Made by a program: the position numbers and the translations under genes. A DNA stretch of 64,000 nt from Hybos culiciformis (Eukaryota; Arthropoda; Insecta; Diptera; Hybotidae), in assembly GCA_964007475.1 (NCBI GenBank), contig OZ023273.1, forward strand, positions 132,116,732 to 132,180,731, given 5' to 3'. The notes below the pieces were generated by a model. It ran no database searches. It was not told where the DNA came from and was given only the letters and a program-made list of their open reading frames with translations. Position 1 is the stretch's first letter, and the number at the start of each line of letters is the position of its first letter. This document shows, piece by piece, positions 38,514 through 51,444 of the stretch.

Positions 38514-41118
38514 GTTCAGCGAAAAAAACCACAAATTTTCAAATTAATCAATATTCAATATTAAGTAGTGCAAATACATAATTAACATCAAAAACAAAAA
38601 ATCAGTACAAGAATATATGTAGGTATGTATTTTGAAAATCAACCTCATAAATAATACAGTTTTTCAGAAACTACACTTTTATACTTTTAGTGATCAAAAA
38701 AATCCCAATTTATCTAAGTAGAAAAATTCTTTGGCCAAACGGTATAACCATAGAGTTGTATTCAGGTGAAAATTAAAAAAAATTAAGAAAGAAAAAACAT
38801 TCAATATTTATAATGTATATTGTATAAATATATAAATATATAATAATAAAAAAAAAATAAATAAAACAAGAAAATAATCATTGATTCTGACGATGCGCTT
38901 ACATGTTAATTTATTAAGACCTTTTTTTTTTCTCTGCTGTTGCCTCTCTACTTAGTAATAAGCCGCCAAATATTCTAAAAGTGAAATTTAAGTATCCATA
39001 ATTATACCGATGGTAAAAAAAAAAACAATTTTATTTCTTATCAAAAAACTAACAGAAAATTAGGGTCTTTTCATGGGTTTTTAATAGCTTGTTTTATAAT
39101 TTTAGACATTTTGTTACTAATTACTAAATATTTTATTACATTTAGTTCGAGAAAAAAAAGAAATGAATTTTTTATTCTTTTTTTTTTTTAATGATAAAAT
39201 CTGATAAATTCTTTTTTTATTTTTGTTATATTTAAATTATTACATTTCTTGAGAAAATTAAAGTCCACATTTTATGTTGGTGTGTTCTGAACATTATCAA
39301 TTAAGAGAGAATATAAGAAGTATCAAAAGATAAAAATTTGTTATATATGTAGGTATTTTTTGATAAATTATGAAATAATTGATGAAGATTTGTTTTGAAA
39401 AAAATTAATAAATGTCTTTTTAAAATTTTTTTTCCATAGATTTCAATTACATACATAAAATTTTAGTTAATTATTTTCTGTATACATAGATAATTTTAGA
39501 AGACTGTAATTTGCTCATTAAAATAATTTAAAATAAATACCCGACTTACGAACTTTACGGGCCTCAAACCGTTTTGTTAAATCTACAATTTTTTCTTATG
39601 TGCCGTAGCTTATTAGAGAGGATATAAAAATCTATATTTGTCAATAAAAAAAAGTAAAAGGTACTCAAAATTACATCGAAAGGGTGATCAAATCTAAATA
39701 TTAGTTCACATATGTACATGCATATACATAAACATACATAGTTACTAAAACGGGCTTATCGAAAATGACTTAATGATTCGCTAAATGGGAACCAACCACT
39801 GCCAAAGCAGATGACTGATCAAATACGTTTATTAATATCTGCAGACAAAGTTTCTTCCATTTAGAAGTAGTACGACCGACGGGCCTATTCAATACTACAT
39901 ATTTACGACCCCCGTTGTTTAATTCACCGCTGCCAGACTGCTGAGTGAAGAGTGGTCGGTATTCAATACATATTCGACACCAATTAACGCACTTTAGGTT
40001 TATTTAGAAATAATACACCGTTCCTTTCGAATTCTGATATCAGACTAGACTAGACTGCCAATTCTATCATACTTATTTTGCGAATTTTATTTTAAAGTCT
40101 AGTTGACAAAGGTAAAAAGATATTTTGTACCATACTTTATTTTTGATACATGCTTAAAACAAATAAATTCTTAAATTCATCTTATCATATTTATAAAGTG
40201 CATACAAAGTATAAATACATTCACTTTTGGCGTATTATAATCGATTCAAAAACCAAGATTAAATCTTTGTCCACGTTTTAAAAACATTCAAAATACAAAA
40301 TTTTTTAAAAACAAAAATTTGTTAAGATAATTAAAATTATTTAATATTCGAAAAGGAAGAGGTAAACAAAATATTATCTTTCTATCTCAATTAAAAATTT
40401 AAATAAATCACGAATTTTTGAAATTAATGATTTTTTGCATAATTATTTTTCTACTCCTTTTTTTTTTTTTTTAATTTTATATTCTTCATCTGATTTTCTA
40501 AAAAAAAAAATTTAATAATAAATAAAATACAAAATCTTTCGGTTTAAGTCCATAAAACAATAGTTACAAGATACATGTTTTGTTATTAACTTTCATTAAA
40601 AATTACAAAAATAAAAAAAAATTATAATGAAACAATAAAACCATTATGCCATCATTATGTCATTCTATCGAAATAAAAACATTAACAAAAAATTACACTG
40701 AAATTGATTGCGCAGAAAAATAAACAAGAGAAAAATAACAAACAAATTTTTTTGTTTTTGAAGCCATCAGTCACAACTCCCAACTTTTATGTTTTGTTTA
40801 AATTTTAAAATTCCAGCAATGCAAAAATTTTTATACTAACGGAATCCGTAAAAGAAAATTTTTTACAGCATTTTATTGTTTGAAAAAATAAATTACATAA
40901 AAATAAGGAAAAATATGTTCTTCTCTTATCAATAACATTCATATAGTAAGTATATAAAGGTATTTTGATTGCTGTTGAAGTTAGCACCCGGCATTCTATA
41001 TTATTGATTTGTGTGGACATTCTTAATCGTCTGTTACCAATATTCGATTATCGGTTTCTCACAGTACAGAATCAAATTTTAAGTAAATAGAATTACCCTA
41101 GAATTCGATAATACCATT
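38514..41118. other. A+T-rich non-coding DNA with one GC-richer patch
   Basis: No gene. About 39780-39990 is noticeably richer in G+C. It contains an imperfect direct repeat (CCTATTCAATACTACATATTTACGAC and GGTCGGTATTCAATACATATTCGAC, each given in part). It was read in all frames without recognisable protein and is possibly an old transposon fragment. Confidence 0.45.
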
Positions 41119-41393
41119 GAGTAATAATATTTATAAGAGAGACAGAATTCATACAAGTAAATTTTTTTCAAAAATTATGACAATATTTTGAATGTATTGA
41201 GTTAAATTTTTTAACTCAAATGTTTTTATTCTTAATTTTATTATTTTTATTATTGTATTAAGAATAAACACATTTGAGTATGAAATTTTTATTCAATACA
41301 TTGAAAATATTGTCATAATTTTTGAGTTATTTGAAAAAAAAATCTGAAATTTACTTGTATGAATTCTGACCCTCTTATAAATATTATTACTCT
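41119..41393. mobile_element. Long-hairpin A+T-rich foldback element
   Basis: Left arm from 41119 (GAGTAATAATATTTATAAGA, then CAGAATTCATACAAGTAAAT, then AAAAATTATGACAATATTTT) and right arm ending 41393 are inverted copies about 115-130 bp long, with small indels. A spacer of about 25-40 bp (about 41236-41262) separates them. The reverse complement of the right arm reads GAGTAATAATATTTATAAGA. No coding capacity. No clear target duplication, though GATAATAC-like sequence occurs just outside both ends in inverted, not direct, orientation. Confidence 0.75.
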
Positions 41394-44300
41394 ATGATAA
41401 TACGTATATTGAAAGTAAAATAGCTTGATTGATGTTACTATTGTAGAAAAAGAAGATACTTTACCTTTACTTCTTCGAGAAAAAGAATAAAAATTTTATA
41501 ATGACTATTATTCTTATAATTAATAAGATTTCATTTGAATCAAAACTACAAATGTAACTATTTTTAAATTACTTTTTTTTTCTGATGCTAACTATGTTAT
41601 TAAATCAAGAAAAATCAAAATACTTAGTATAGTTACCATACTTAGTATTTTTTATCCATAGCAGTTTCTTTTATTTTACATTAATTTTTTATTTTAAAAT
41701 ACGAAAAAAAAGTTTATGTAAAAATTTAAAACATATATACATTATATTTATATAATATATATGTATATATGTATAATTTAACTACATATTATATAAAAAA
41801 AAACATATATATATAAGTTTCTTTAAAAGGATTAGCAAAAGAAAAAACAGTGCTTAGCGAGCATACCTCAATGTTAAATTGTCGATCAAAAAGATGTTGT
41901 TTATTACGTTTTCTTTACTTTAATAAAAAAAAAAGCAAAGGAATTTTTTATTATTCCTTTGTTTTATTTCAAAAATATTCCACTCTTAATTCGTGTTATA
42001 TACATAGTAACTCCGCCGCTAATTCACAACAGGATAATCATTATAAGCGTCTCTGATTATCCCGGAACAGTCAATTTTTTTAAAATTGAGTGGACATTCA
42101 TTTTTTTCTATTACCAGCCTTCTGCTGTAATTAAGGTATTTTAATGAAATGTTTCTTCACGTAAACTAAATATATATAAAATATGTTAGACATAAAAAAA
42201 AATATTTTTTTGTTGTCAACTATAACTTCTTTTAAATTAAGCTTTCCCTAAAACGATATTATATACAAAATTATCAAGGATTGTCTCATCGGTTTTTTAT
42301 TACAAGAATAGTAAAAATTACACCCTCTTTTTACTGCAAAAATTTAATTTTAGTGATAAAGCTCGTAAGTATGCATAAATGTAGAATTGTTTAGAAATAA
42401 ATTTTATAACGTCTACAACATTAATGTAAAAATTCAATTTAGAGTGTAAAAAATTGTTTTTATTTCTTCTTATATTATTTGGTTTAACATTAAAAATATC
42501 TTTTATGTACAAGAGTATGTATAACTTATATTATCAAAACTTATATGAATAATATAAAAACAAAAACTTTATGCATTAAGAAAAACAATAACAAGCTGTA
42601 ATACGAACATTTCACTAAAAAATAATGACAGTAATTGTTTATAAATACAATATTTTTGTAACATTGATGATAAGTTTTATTTTCGGTTTTTTTTTATCTA
42701 TGATACAATTCAGATCTGTATAAAAAGATTGGTCTCTGGAGAGTTTCAATCATTCAAAAGAGTTTCTCTAACCATATTAAATGCTGATTTTGTTTTTTTT
42801 TTAGTTCAAATAAAATTAAAAAAATAATTGATGGTTCAACAGCAAAAGAAACCACAAATGTTTTATACGGAATTTTGAAAAAAAATAAAAATTAATAATA
42901 ATAAAAATAATTTGAAAATAAATAATAATGTATGTATTACAATTACACTGTTACATAAAATGTTGTGTTTACGCAATCTAATTAACTATGGCGGCTTCAG
43001 AAATCGTACCTGAGTTAATGAATATTTAGTTAAGTTAAATGCCGACACCATGAAACATAGTCGAAAACTACCAACAATTGTACGATAACTCAACCTCTTT
43101 ATTCTGAGGAATAAATTATATGAATTAATTAGTGCAGAAGAGTCGCTAATGTCAACCATCATGTTTAATTTTTTATTTATTATTATTCAATTTAACACTT
43201 TTGAAATGATTATTTTATTAGTTCAATTTTCATTTTACAAATTGAGGAGCAATTTCAAAAGAATGCTTCAATATAAATCATAGGTAATTAAAATTAATAT
43301 TTTGATTGTTGAGGTTTTTTTAAGCTAAGTCCACCATTTCGAGACATTCTGAAATGCGTCAAAAATGGTTATTTTTAAAAGATATTCAAATTTAATAAAT
43401 AAAAAAACGACAATTTTAAATAGGTTTATTTTATACTTTATTTATAAATTAATATTTTTTAACAATAATAATATAATAATTATTAATATCTGAATTATGT
43501 TGATGTACGTCTTCGTATTCTTACAAAGCGTCTAAAGTTGTGGCCTAAAACCATGTGTATTAGGCAAATAAAAAATTACAAAAATAGGTTTCGAAGTGCG
43601 AAAGATATAAGATCAAAATAGAGCAGGGAAATAAGTTCGCTTGGTAAAAATTGTAAAGACTAAAAATTCTTGATTATTTTCTTTTTAACTTTGAATGCGA
43701 ACCCCGTAAAATTTTACTTATTTCGTTAACATAATGTTATTATTGCTCCGTAGAGAAGTCGGTGTCTAATGCCGACTACATAAGGGTATAATATTTATTT
43801 GATGCTTCCTATCAGTATATCCTTCGTTGTTTTTTATTTTATTTCAAAACCTACATGACTTATTTTTGTCCATCCTGAAAAGAAAATAGTAAAACTTAAA
43901 AAAAGTGAACATAAAATTGATATAATAAATGCGACACATTGAATGAAATTCACTTTAAAAAAAAAAACAAACAAAAATAAAAAATAAATAAAATTCCTTA
44001 AAATAAATATTCTTGAATTTTTATTTTTTAACAAGCGTGAAGTCAAAAACACAAGAAACATGAAAACTTTATGGATTATTTTCACCATATATGGAATTAT
44101 ATTTCTGTAGAGATCAAAATAACACCAATATTATTTTTTAAGCGCACATAATATGGGTACTTATTCAATCAAAAGAGTTCAACACCTGGCACGTACATTA
44201 TTGGCGCGCATTAATGTCCAAAGCGCTACCAACTTAGACTTAAATTGCTATAAATTTTTTATTTTTTTTTACAATTATTTTCTTTTTATTTAATTTTATT

Positions 44301-45211
44301 TATTTTATCCAGAAGTTTTACCTTTAAATGGTGAATTGGTTAAACAATTGAAAAAGTTAAAAGAATTAAAGGAATTATTTGTACTTAAATAATGATGACA
44401 CGCAAAGTGAACAAAAACAAAATTGAAAGCGCCGTTTAGATATAAAATATTTTATTTTTCAACTTTTTTTTTTTTATTTTAAAATGTACAAAACTTTTAA
44501 AAAACGATATTGTATATTGTGCGTTTAATTCTGGCATACCATGTATGAAAATTAATTTTTTATTCAAAAACTTTTGAAGTAAGAAAACATAAAGGATGTA
44601 GCTGCATTCTACATTACAAACTTGCATCATCCAAATTTTAGTAATATGGGTTTAGAACAGATAAATTAGTAACATCAATTATACCCAACGAACTGAAATC
44701 ACTAGATATGAACTATTCTTGATGATTGGCAAACATAAAAAAAATGTATATGTAGTGTTTTTCTAGGATTAAATAAAAGAAGCTTAAATTCAACTCGTTT
44801 ACATTTACTATACGATAAAAAAAAAGCCCTATTCATACGGGCTATATTTTTCTTCTATTTCTTTATTCTGTTATTATTTTTTGATCGTAAAATTATGATA
44901 AGGAACTCTTTAAATTTTTTTCTAATTTAAGTAATTTCAAGCTCAAGAACTACTCCTTTTTATTTGCAAACATAAGAATGGATAGAAGCATAAGCTTGAA
45001 ATAATTTTTCATGTTAAAAATTACAAAATTTATATTAATGTAAAGTACTTGTAAATGAGTCTTGTTGAGTTAACAATATTTAAATTCAATTGAAAACATC
45101 TTGCCTAAAATACAATTTAGAAGTTTAGAAATATTTTTAAACCAGTCAGTAATATGTTACTAGTCAAATTTCGGCGTCAAAGTTTTTCGTTCTAGCCTGG
45201 TTCTTATTAGA
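41394..45211. other. A+T-rich non-coding DNA, no gene seen
   Basis: No supported gene. A short hairpin GTCGGTGTCTAATGCCGAC occurs at about 43759, and the related words ATGCCGACACCAT occur at about 43040, hinting at an old shared repeat. A degenerate tRNA-like stretch on the minus strand at about 44175-44240 is discussed as an observation. (AT)n-like runs occur at 41740-41820. Confidence 0.45.
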
Positions 45212-45218
45212 GTACGAT

Positions 45219-45535
45219 CAAAAAGCATGTATATAAAGAGGAATCAGTCCCATACAAAAAAAAGAATTAAAATAGTGAAACAAAAAATCCATATCACAAC
45301 CCCATGAGCTTTTTTTTTTTTGATTTTTTTGAGAATTCCACTCTCACAAAAGCTTTTAAAACTTCAAAAATAACAACAGTTCTATACAATTTTAAAAGTT
45401 TTAAAAGCTTTTGTGAGAGTGGAATTCTCAAAAAATAAAAAAAGCTCATGGGGTTGTGATATGGATTTTTTGTTTCACTATTTTTATTCTTTTTTTTTGT
45501 ATGGGACTGATTCCTCTTTATATACATGCTTTTTG
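45219..45535. mobile_element. Near-perfect hairpin MITE with 7-bp target duplication
   Basis: A 317-bp element that is almost entirely an inverted repeat: arms of about 145 bp around a short loop (about 45364-45394). It starts CAAAAAGCATGTATATAAAG and ends with the complement CTTTATATACATGCTTTTTG. Direct repeats GTACGAT lie immediately outside (45212-45218 and 45536-45542). With one more base on each side (A versus G) this would be an imperfect 8-bp duplication, as in hAT elements. The arms differ only in poly(A/T) lengths and a few bases, suggesting recent origin or gene conversion between arms. Open frames on both strands are only arm artefacts. Confidence 0.88.
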
Positions 45536-45542
45536 GTACGAT

Positions 45543-45829
45543 TCAAATCACTTGACCAATCCGTTATGCAAAGCTTTCCCTTTCCATTACAAAATTCCAT
45601 ACAAAATATGCATGCGCTTTTTTCTTAAATAATTTCCCCTAAATTTTCAAATATGTCATGAATATGATGCGAAAATTCAAAAAAGTTGAAAGCCGATACC
45701 ATCTACCGAAAATAACCTTTCCAATGACACCGGTTTTATCCAAATTAGTTCATTGGTTCAGAAGTTTATAGGTTATGTGTATGTACACAAACGCGAACTT
45801 TCAATTTTATATACATAGATATATAGACA
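45543..45829 (+). repeat. Dispersed repeat, LINE-like 3' end with microsatellite tail
   Basis: Text such as CCAATGACACCGGTTTTATC, then TCATTGGTTCAGAAGTTTAT, then GTACACAAACGCGAACTTTC is typical of the 3' region of insect RTE-like repeats that end in a TATATAGA/GATA tail. The tail (ATATATAGACA) is interrupted by the hAT-type element and resumes at 46546 as GATAGAAGATAG. Family assignment is from general resemblance only. Confidence 0.4.
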
Positions 45830-46537
45830 CAGTGCCGGATTTGGGGCGATTGGAGCGATTGCTCTCAATCGGGCCCCGCGCTTGACTGCGCTTGAAGGGG
45901 CCCCGCACATCTGAATTTATTATCTGTAATGGAAGTTTCAAGTACACATATGTAAAAATGGTAAGGGTTACAAAAATAAATCTTTAACTTATAATTAAAA
46001 TTTAAATTTTAAGAAAACATAACTTTTTTTTAAATAAATAACAAAAATTGTTTTTATAGAAAAATATTAATTCATATAAACAGTGAAGAAGACTAAATTA
46101 TTTAAAAAAAATTGTGATCTAAAAATAAGAAAGATATTTTTTTCCCTTAAAAAAGTTCGCGCTGAACAGCACTACTATTACAAACAAATTAAGTGAACAG
46201 CAATATTTCCTAACTCACTTTTCGTTGAATTCAACGACAACTCAACTATATATGCTCATGCACATGTACACACCTCATGCAAGTTTTCTGGCAAAACCGA
46301 TTTTGGCTTTTTTGGCTTGCGCAAGCTTCATGATTTCATTCACACAACGATTTACTTGCTCAAATTTGTTTTTTTTGTAAATTTTCGCAAATTGCATGAG
46401 CATGCAAAAAAAATTGCATGATATATATTAAAATATATTAAAGTGTTTTATTTCCTAATATTAAATTAAAGTTTAAAGCTTAAGGGGCCCCGCGGAAAAA
46501 ATCCAATCGGGTCTTGCACTTGCTGGATCCGGCACTG
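45830..46537. mobile_element. Non-autonomous hAT-type element
   Basis: Termini are CAGTGCCGGAT and the complement ATCCGGCACTG. A perfect 8-bp direct repeat TATAGACA flanks it (45822-45829 and 46538-46545). CAGTG-type ends with an 8-bp duplication are diagnostic of the hAT superfamily. Subterminal GGGGCCCCGC blocks occur near both ends (about 45898 and 46485), standing out against the A+T-rich interior. The 708-bp element has no readable transposase, so it depends on an autonomous relative elsewhere. Confidence 0.92.
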
Positions 46538-46545
46538 TATAGACA

Positions 46546-46590
46546 GATAGAAGATAGTTAGAAGATAGATATGCAAAAAGAAGTTGATAA
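46546..46590. repeat. GATA/GATAGAAGATAG-type simple repeat tail
   Basis: GATAGAAGATAGTTAGAAGA continues the A/G/T microsatellite tail of the dispersed repeat at 45543-45829, displaced by the hAT-type insertion. Confidence 0.5.
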
Positions 46591-47748
46591 TTTTTAGATA
46601 GTAGGTAATTTCAAATATGTATAATCTAGTCCATCTTGCTAGCCTTGTTCAATTTAATGTAAAAAATTCACGGTTCTGGGATAATTACTCACGCTTAGAG
46701 AGGGCAACCTCATTTTGAAAACAAAAATTATTTAATGTCACAATTTCACTATTTTGATTTTTGACCATATGATGTTTAAAAAGGTTCTTAATATTAACGA
46801 TTATTTATCACTATGCTTACTTCTAGAATTTTTTTTTAAATATTTTTTACTACGACATTTTTTATCACAAACAATTAATTTTCTTGTATAAAAATATTTC
46901 TGAATATTCATATATAATTTAATTTTTTATTTCAACAAAAACTTTCTCATGCTAATATTCCAAAGAAAGAATGTATAGTTTTTTTTTATTATGTATTTTA
47001 ATAATTTTCAAATCATCAAATTATTTAAATATCTATCAATCTGAAAAAAAAAAAAAAACAAAAATAATAATGAGATTAATAAACTAACATGATTTTTTTT
47101 TTTAAGCGCCATGCTTTTTAGACCACCATGCAAGTTAAATAAAAAATATTCTTTCATCATTGTAATTTATATATTAATTCGATTATCGACTTTATTTACC
47201 ATGGCCAAATTACATTAAATGAGTTTACCAAAAAAAAAAAAAAACATAAAAATAAATAAAAAATTATACCAAATTAATGGCATACCAATTCATTCACAAA
47301 AAAATATAAAATTATCTTGTTCAAAAAAAAAATTAAACAAAAAAAAAACCTCACGGTATATTCTGAAAATTAAACCATGAAATTTTAAGTTAACTACTTT
47401 AATATTTATTCTAAGATTTTCCAAATGTCATCAGCTCATTAACAATTAATAAGGTTATAAGAACAAAAAATATGATATGTTTTTGTTCTTTAATGAACTG
47501 AAATAGATCTCTGAGATCAAAATAATATTAACTATGTTAATTTTTTAATCAAAAATAATATGCATTACTAATTCAAAATTTTTATTATATGATAATGATT
47601 ACACAAGCTTGAATTTGGACTATTATTGCTAGACACTTTATGTTCCAACTTCTGCGATACTTAAAATTGAGTTATTAAACAAAATCGAAATACAATACCT
47701 AATTCTTGAAAATAGCAGGCTACTGCCCAAAAGTCGACTCTAGGATCC
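46591..47748. other. A+T-rich non-coding DNA, no gene seen
   Basis: Poly(A)-rich sequence with no supported coding, RNA or transposon feature. Confidence 0.5.
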
Positions 47749-47940
47749 TTATTGAGTGTAATGGAATGCAAGTAAATAAAAACCTTCAATAAATAAACAA
47801 AATTTTATTAATTTTTTAAACTGGTCGCTGGTAGCCACCGTCGGTGCAAGCTCATTCAATGGATGGCCTTCCATCAAGTAAGAGTAATACATTGTCTTGC
47901 GAAATTTTGTCGGTACATTAGTCAGGGCTACATTATGTAA
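47749..47940 (-). pseudogene. Possible LINE ORF2 C-terminal remnant
   Basis: A minus-strand frame of about 63 codons ending TAA at 47749-47751, higher in G+C than its surroundings. It reads TKFRKTMYYSYLMEGHPLNE, then LAPTVATSDQFKKLIK. The spacing PLNELAPTV..(S)xxQFKKLIK loosely follows the WNxLPxxV...SLxxFKxxL ending of Jockey-type LINE proteins. The diagnostic Trp is absent, so the assignment is tentative. It could instead be a fragment of an unrelated gene. Confidence 0.3.
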
Positions 47941-50900
47941 TTATTTATTTATTAATCTTCGTTGCGTTAATACTGGCCCAAACTTTAGTTGAAAAAAAAA
48001 ATTAAATCCCAATAAAAGGTATAGGTTAGGTACTTAACATTTTTAATTTCAATTAAATTGGTAACATCATTTCTTTTTTACATAATATACGATTCAGATG
48101 CAAAAGTCTAAACTTAACAGAAAAGAATATAATGTATACATTTTGAAATGTCCGATCAAAAAAAAAAATATATAAATAAAAAAATTAAATATAAGATCCT
48201 AATTTACGAGGCACGATGAATAAATATTCACACGGAATTTTTTTTTGGTAATCATCAACAAGAATAAAATATGTAAGAAAAAGATTTTTTTAACCATGCA
48301 CAGAACAAATACCTTAAAATTCAGAATATGTGCATCCAAATATTATATATACATAGTTTTATATAAATATATATAATATATATATATAAAAACATCCATA
48401 TAATACTCATTATTAGAAATTTTTTTCCCGTGACATGAAAATGAAACATTTTTGTTGTCGTCCACAGAGTGTGGTCTTGTGAATGTAGGGCGCGTATCTT
48501 TTTAGTCATTATTAACGCATGGAATGAAAAAATGTAGATATATAAATTTTTAGAAAATAAACATACATACATATTGATTTCTTTAAGAAACAAAAAATTG
48601 GTTATGCCTTGTTTATAATGAGGCCTTTATTGATTTTTTTATTATTTTTTGTCATAAACTTTAAAGTACACATATTTACCTATTAAGGTAAATCGGATTA
48701 TTTTCTGCTAACACAAAAAAAAATCTTTTCTCAATTAATTATTGGTTCTATTATGAAAAAAAAAAAATTTAATTTCCAGTGATCTGGAAAGTGGAATAGA
48801 AATTTTACTTTTTACAAAACTCTTAAAATTTTTTTTTCTGAGAACTCTTCAAAATTTTTTCTTTAAGAAAATTTTGACAATTTTTTCAGAAAAAGTTCAT
48901 GATTTCTGAACCCTACAGCGATCGGTCTACATCCTACAGTGGGCGGTTTTATGAACAAAGTTCGTGAGAAAATCGGAAACATGAATTTTCCATATAAATT
49001 TTCAAAAAAACGTACTTTTTTCAGGAAAAAATTTATAACTTTCGAACCCCTTCACAGAAGAAACTGAAGATTAAAAAAGATCATATGCTTAAAAAAAATT
49101 ATCGCATGATGCTGTGATGACCGTTCATGAGATATTTTGACTGAAAAATTTAATTTAAAAATGAATGAAAATTCTGGGCCGATTTAAGATAGTGTTCTTC
49201 CATTATAAATTCTATAGTTTATTATCACGGAAATAGTTAATATTACAGAAAAAATGATTTTGACGTTTGAAAGTCGTACTATGAAAGTTGATAATTTCCA
49301 AGAATACCCAAACGTAGTAATAGCAGTTATCACTGACAGAGATAAAATATTTAATAACATGTTTTAATATAAAAAGTTTTGAAACTTTTTAATTAATACA
49401 ACCTGGTTCTTTTTTCAAAATCGAAACATCTTATATCTGCCTGTATACCCTAATGTTAAAATTTTCGATAAGCGTAATATAAAGTAGTTTACCTTATATT
49501 GAACGAATTTTATTTTATTTTCAAATAATTATTTTATACATAAATAAATTTATTTACTGTATGTAGAAAATTCTATTAAAAAATTTATTTCATATAAATA
49601 TTTTTATAATAAATTTAACAGACTTAATGGTGCGAAACCAATAAAAAATTTTTAGAATTGGTTGTTGAAATTATGTGGAGTTAAATAACTTTAATACAAT
49701 ATATTGTACTTACACTTAAGAAATAATTTGATTGAAGGATCTATCGTTTCTTTTTATTCAAATTTAATTTGTTTTTTAACTTTTTCTTCTATGAAAGACT
49801 GATATTAAAATAAAAATCTAAAGTGACTAAAAAATTAATAAAACAGCTCTATCGTCTATCCTTAAATTATAAATATCTGTAGAAAATTTAAAGTTTATTA
49901 AATTTTTAAGAGTACCGCCAACGTGCAAATATCTCGCCTTATTATAACATTATTATAATATAATCATATACCAATCAAAAGAATAAATATATATATAACA
50001 GATATAACAGTTGTGCAGAACCAAAATACCAGTTGTGCAGAATTATACCTGTTGTACAGAACCAAAATACCAGTTGTGCAGAAACATACCATTATAATTT
50101 TTCAATATAACTATTTAAAATTTACTGGTCAATTATTTCGTTGATTATAGGACAATTGCAGACTTCTTTTAATATCTATATCTTTTTACATATGATTTAC
50201 TAATTAATTACGGCTGTACTGAAACTAAACGAGCTAAGATGTAATAAACAAAAAATCAGTATAAATATAAATATTTTTTCTTCACTTTTTTTCAAAAGTA
50301 TCAGAACAAGTAATTCATTGATTGAGAAAATTCTATTAAATTCTCGATTTCTTATTATTCTCTATTTGCCGGACGTAAGAAAAATAAATTATTAACGTAA
50401 GCAATTCAAATTATTTCTCCTTTAAACCCATTGGTTTAATTAAATATATAAAAAAAAATTCAATTTTTTTTTTTTTGATTACATGTTAAAGGAATAATAA
50501 CCATAAGAAAATTTTAAAACTTTAAAAAATTTAGAAAATAAATAACATGCATTCACTTACATTTTATATATAGCGTCAATAACAAAAAATTAAAGAACAA
50601 AAAAAAAAACAAAGTTATATCTTCGTTGGAAGATATGTCTTAAGGAAAATAACACATACGCCCATTTTTTGGCCATTTCAATAAAATTTCATTAGAATGC
50701 ATTAAAAGGAACATAAAAAAAAAGAATTTAAGAAAAAAAAAATTAATATCACGATTAGCCATCGTTATTCATGAATTCATTTTTTTCCCTTCTTCTTACA
50801 TTTATTTTTATTTGTTGCCAAAAAAAATTCAAAGGTTTTTCATTAAAAAATGTAAAATTAATCTTTTATTTTATTGTAGGGCTTTTTATTATTGAAATTC

Positions 50901-51444
50901 AATTATGAATATTTAAAGAAAACATTTTGTTTTCTTTTTATCAATAGTTTAAATTAAAAACAATTACATATTATACAAATAATTTTTTTAAAGAATTTTT
51001 AATATTTAAAAATTTTCAAGAATAGCTAGTTGGGAAAAGAAGTTATGAGTTTCTTAAGTGATAACCCTTTTCCTTTTTCTTTTACAAGAGGCTTATTCGA
51101 CAACCTTCCATAACAGAATGATATTTTGGCAAAAATAAATGATTTTTTGTTACATACGTTTTTTTACATAAAAAATTGTTGACATATTTATTGCAAAATT
51201 CTTCTTTTTTGCTGCAACAAATTATATTCGAAATAAGAAATATGAAAGTTTATTTTAATCAAAATTAAACATTAAACGTAATTTTATTTAAGAAATAATT
51301 ATTATATTTTATTTTAATAAACTATAATATGTTGATATTTAACCTTAATCATTAACTCAATAAACTTAAAATAGTATAAAATATTTTTTAATCTATATAA
51401 AGCATAAAAGCACAAAATTTAACATTGAATATTAAAAATAAAAT
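47941..51444. other. Non-coding region downstream of Slh
   Basis: No supported gene. About 48900-49200 contains repeat-like text (CTACAGCGATCGGTCTACAT, and ACCCCTTCACAGAAGAAAC) probably from an old dispersed element. A short minisatellite lies at 50008-50090. The Slh 3' UTR should begin at 51444 and run leftward. A minus-strand AATAAA signal lies at 51308-51313 (TTTATT on the plus strand) and an ATTAAA variant at about 51386. Confidence 0.45.
50008..50090. repeat. Four-copy minisatellite, CAGTTGTGCAGAA unit
   Basis: Units of about 19-23 bp: CAGTTGTGCAGAACCAAAATAC, CAGTTGTGCAGAATTATAC, CTGTTGTACAGAACC..., CAGTTGTGCAGAAACATAC. Alternate units match each other best (AACCAAAATAC versus AATTATAC/AAACATAC), implying duplication of a two-unit block. 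Confidence 0.75.

Noticed and set aside
45294..45628. Open frames of 71-77 codons on both strands
   Set aside because: They are mirror images produced by the hairpin element at 45219-45535.
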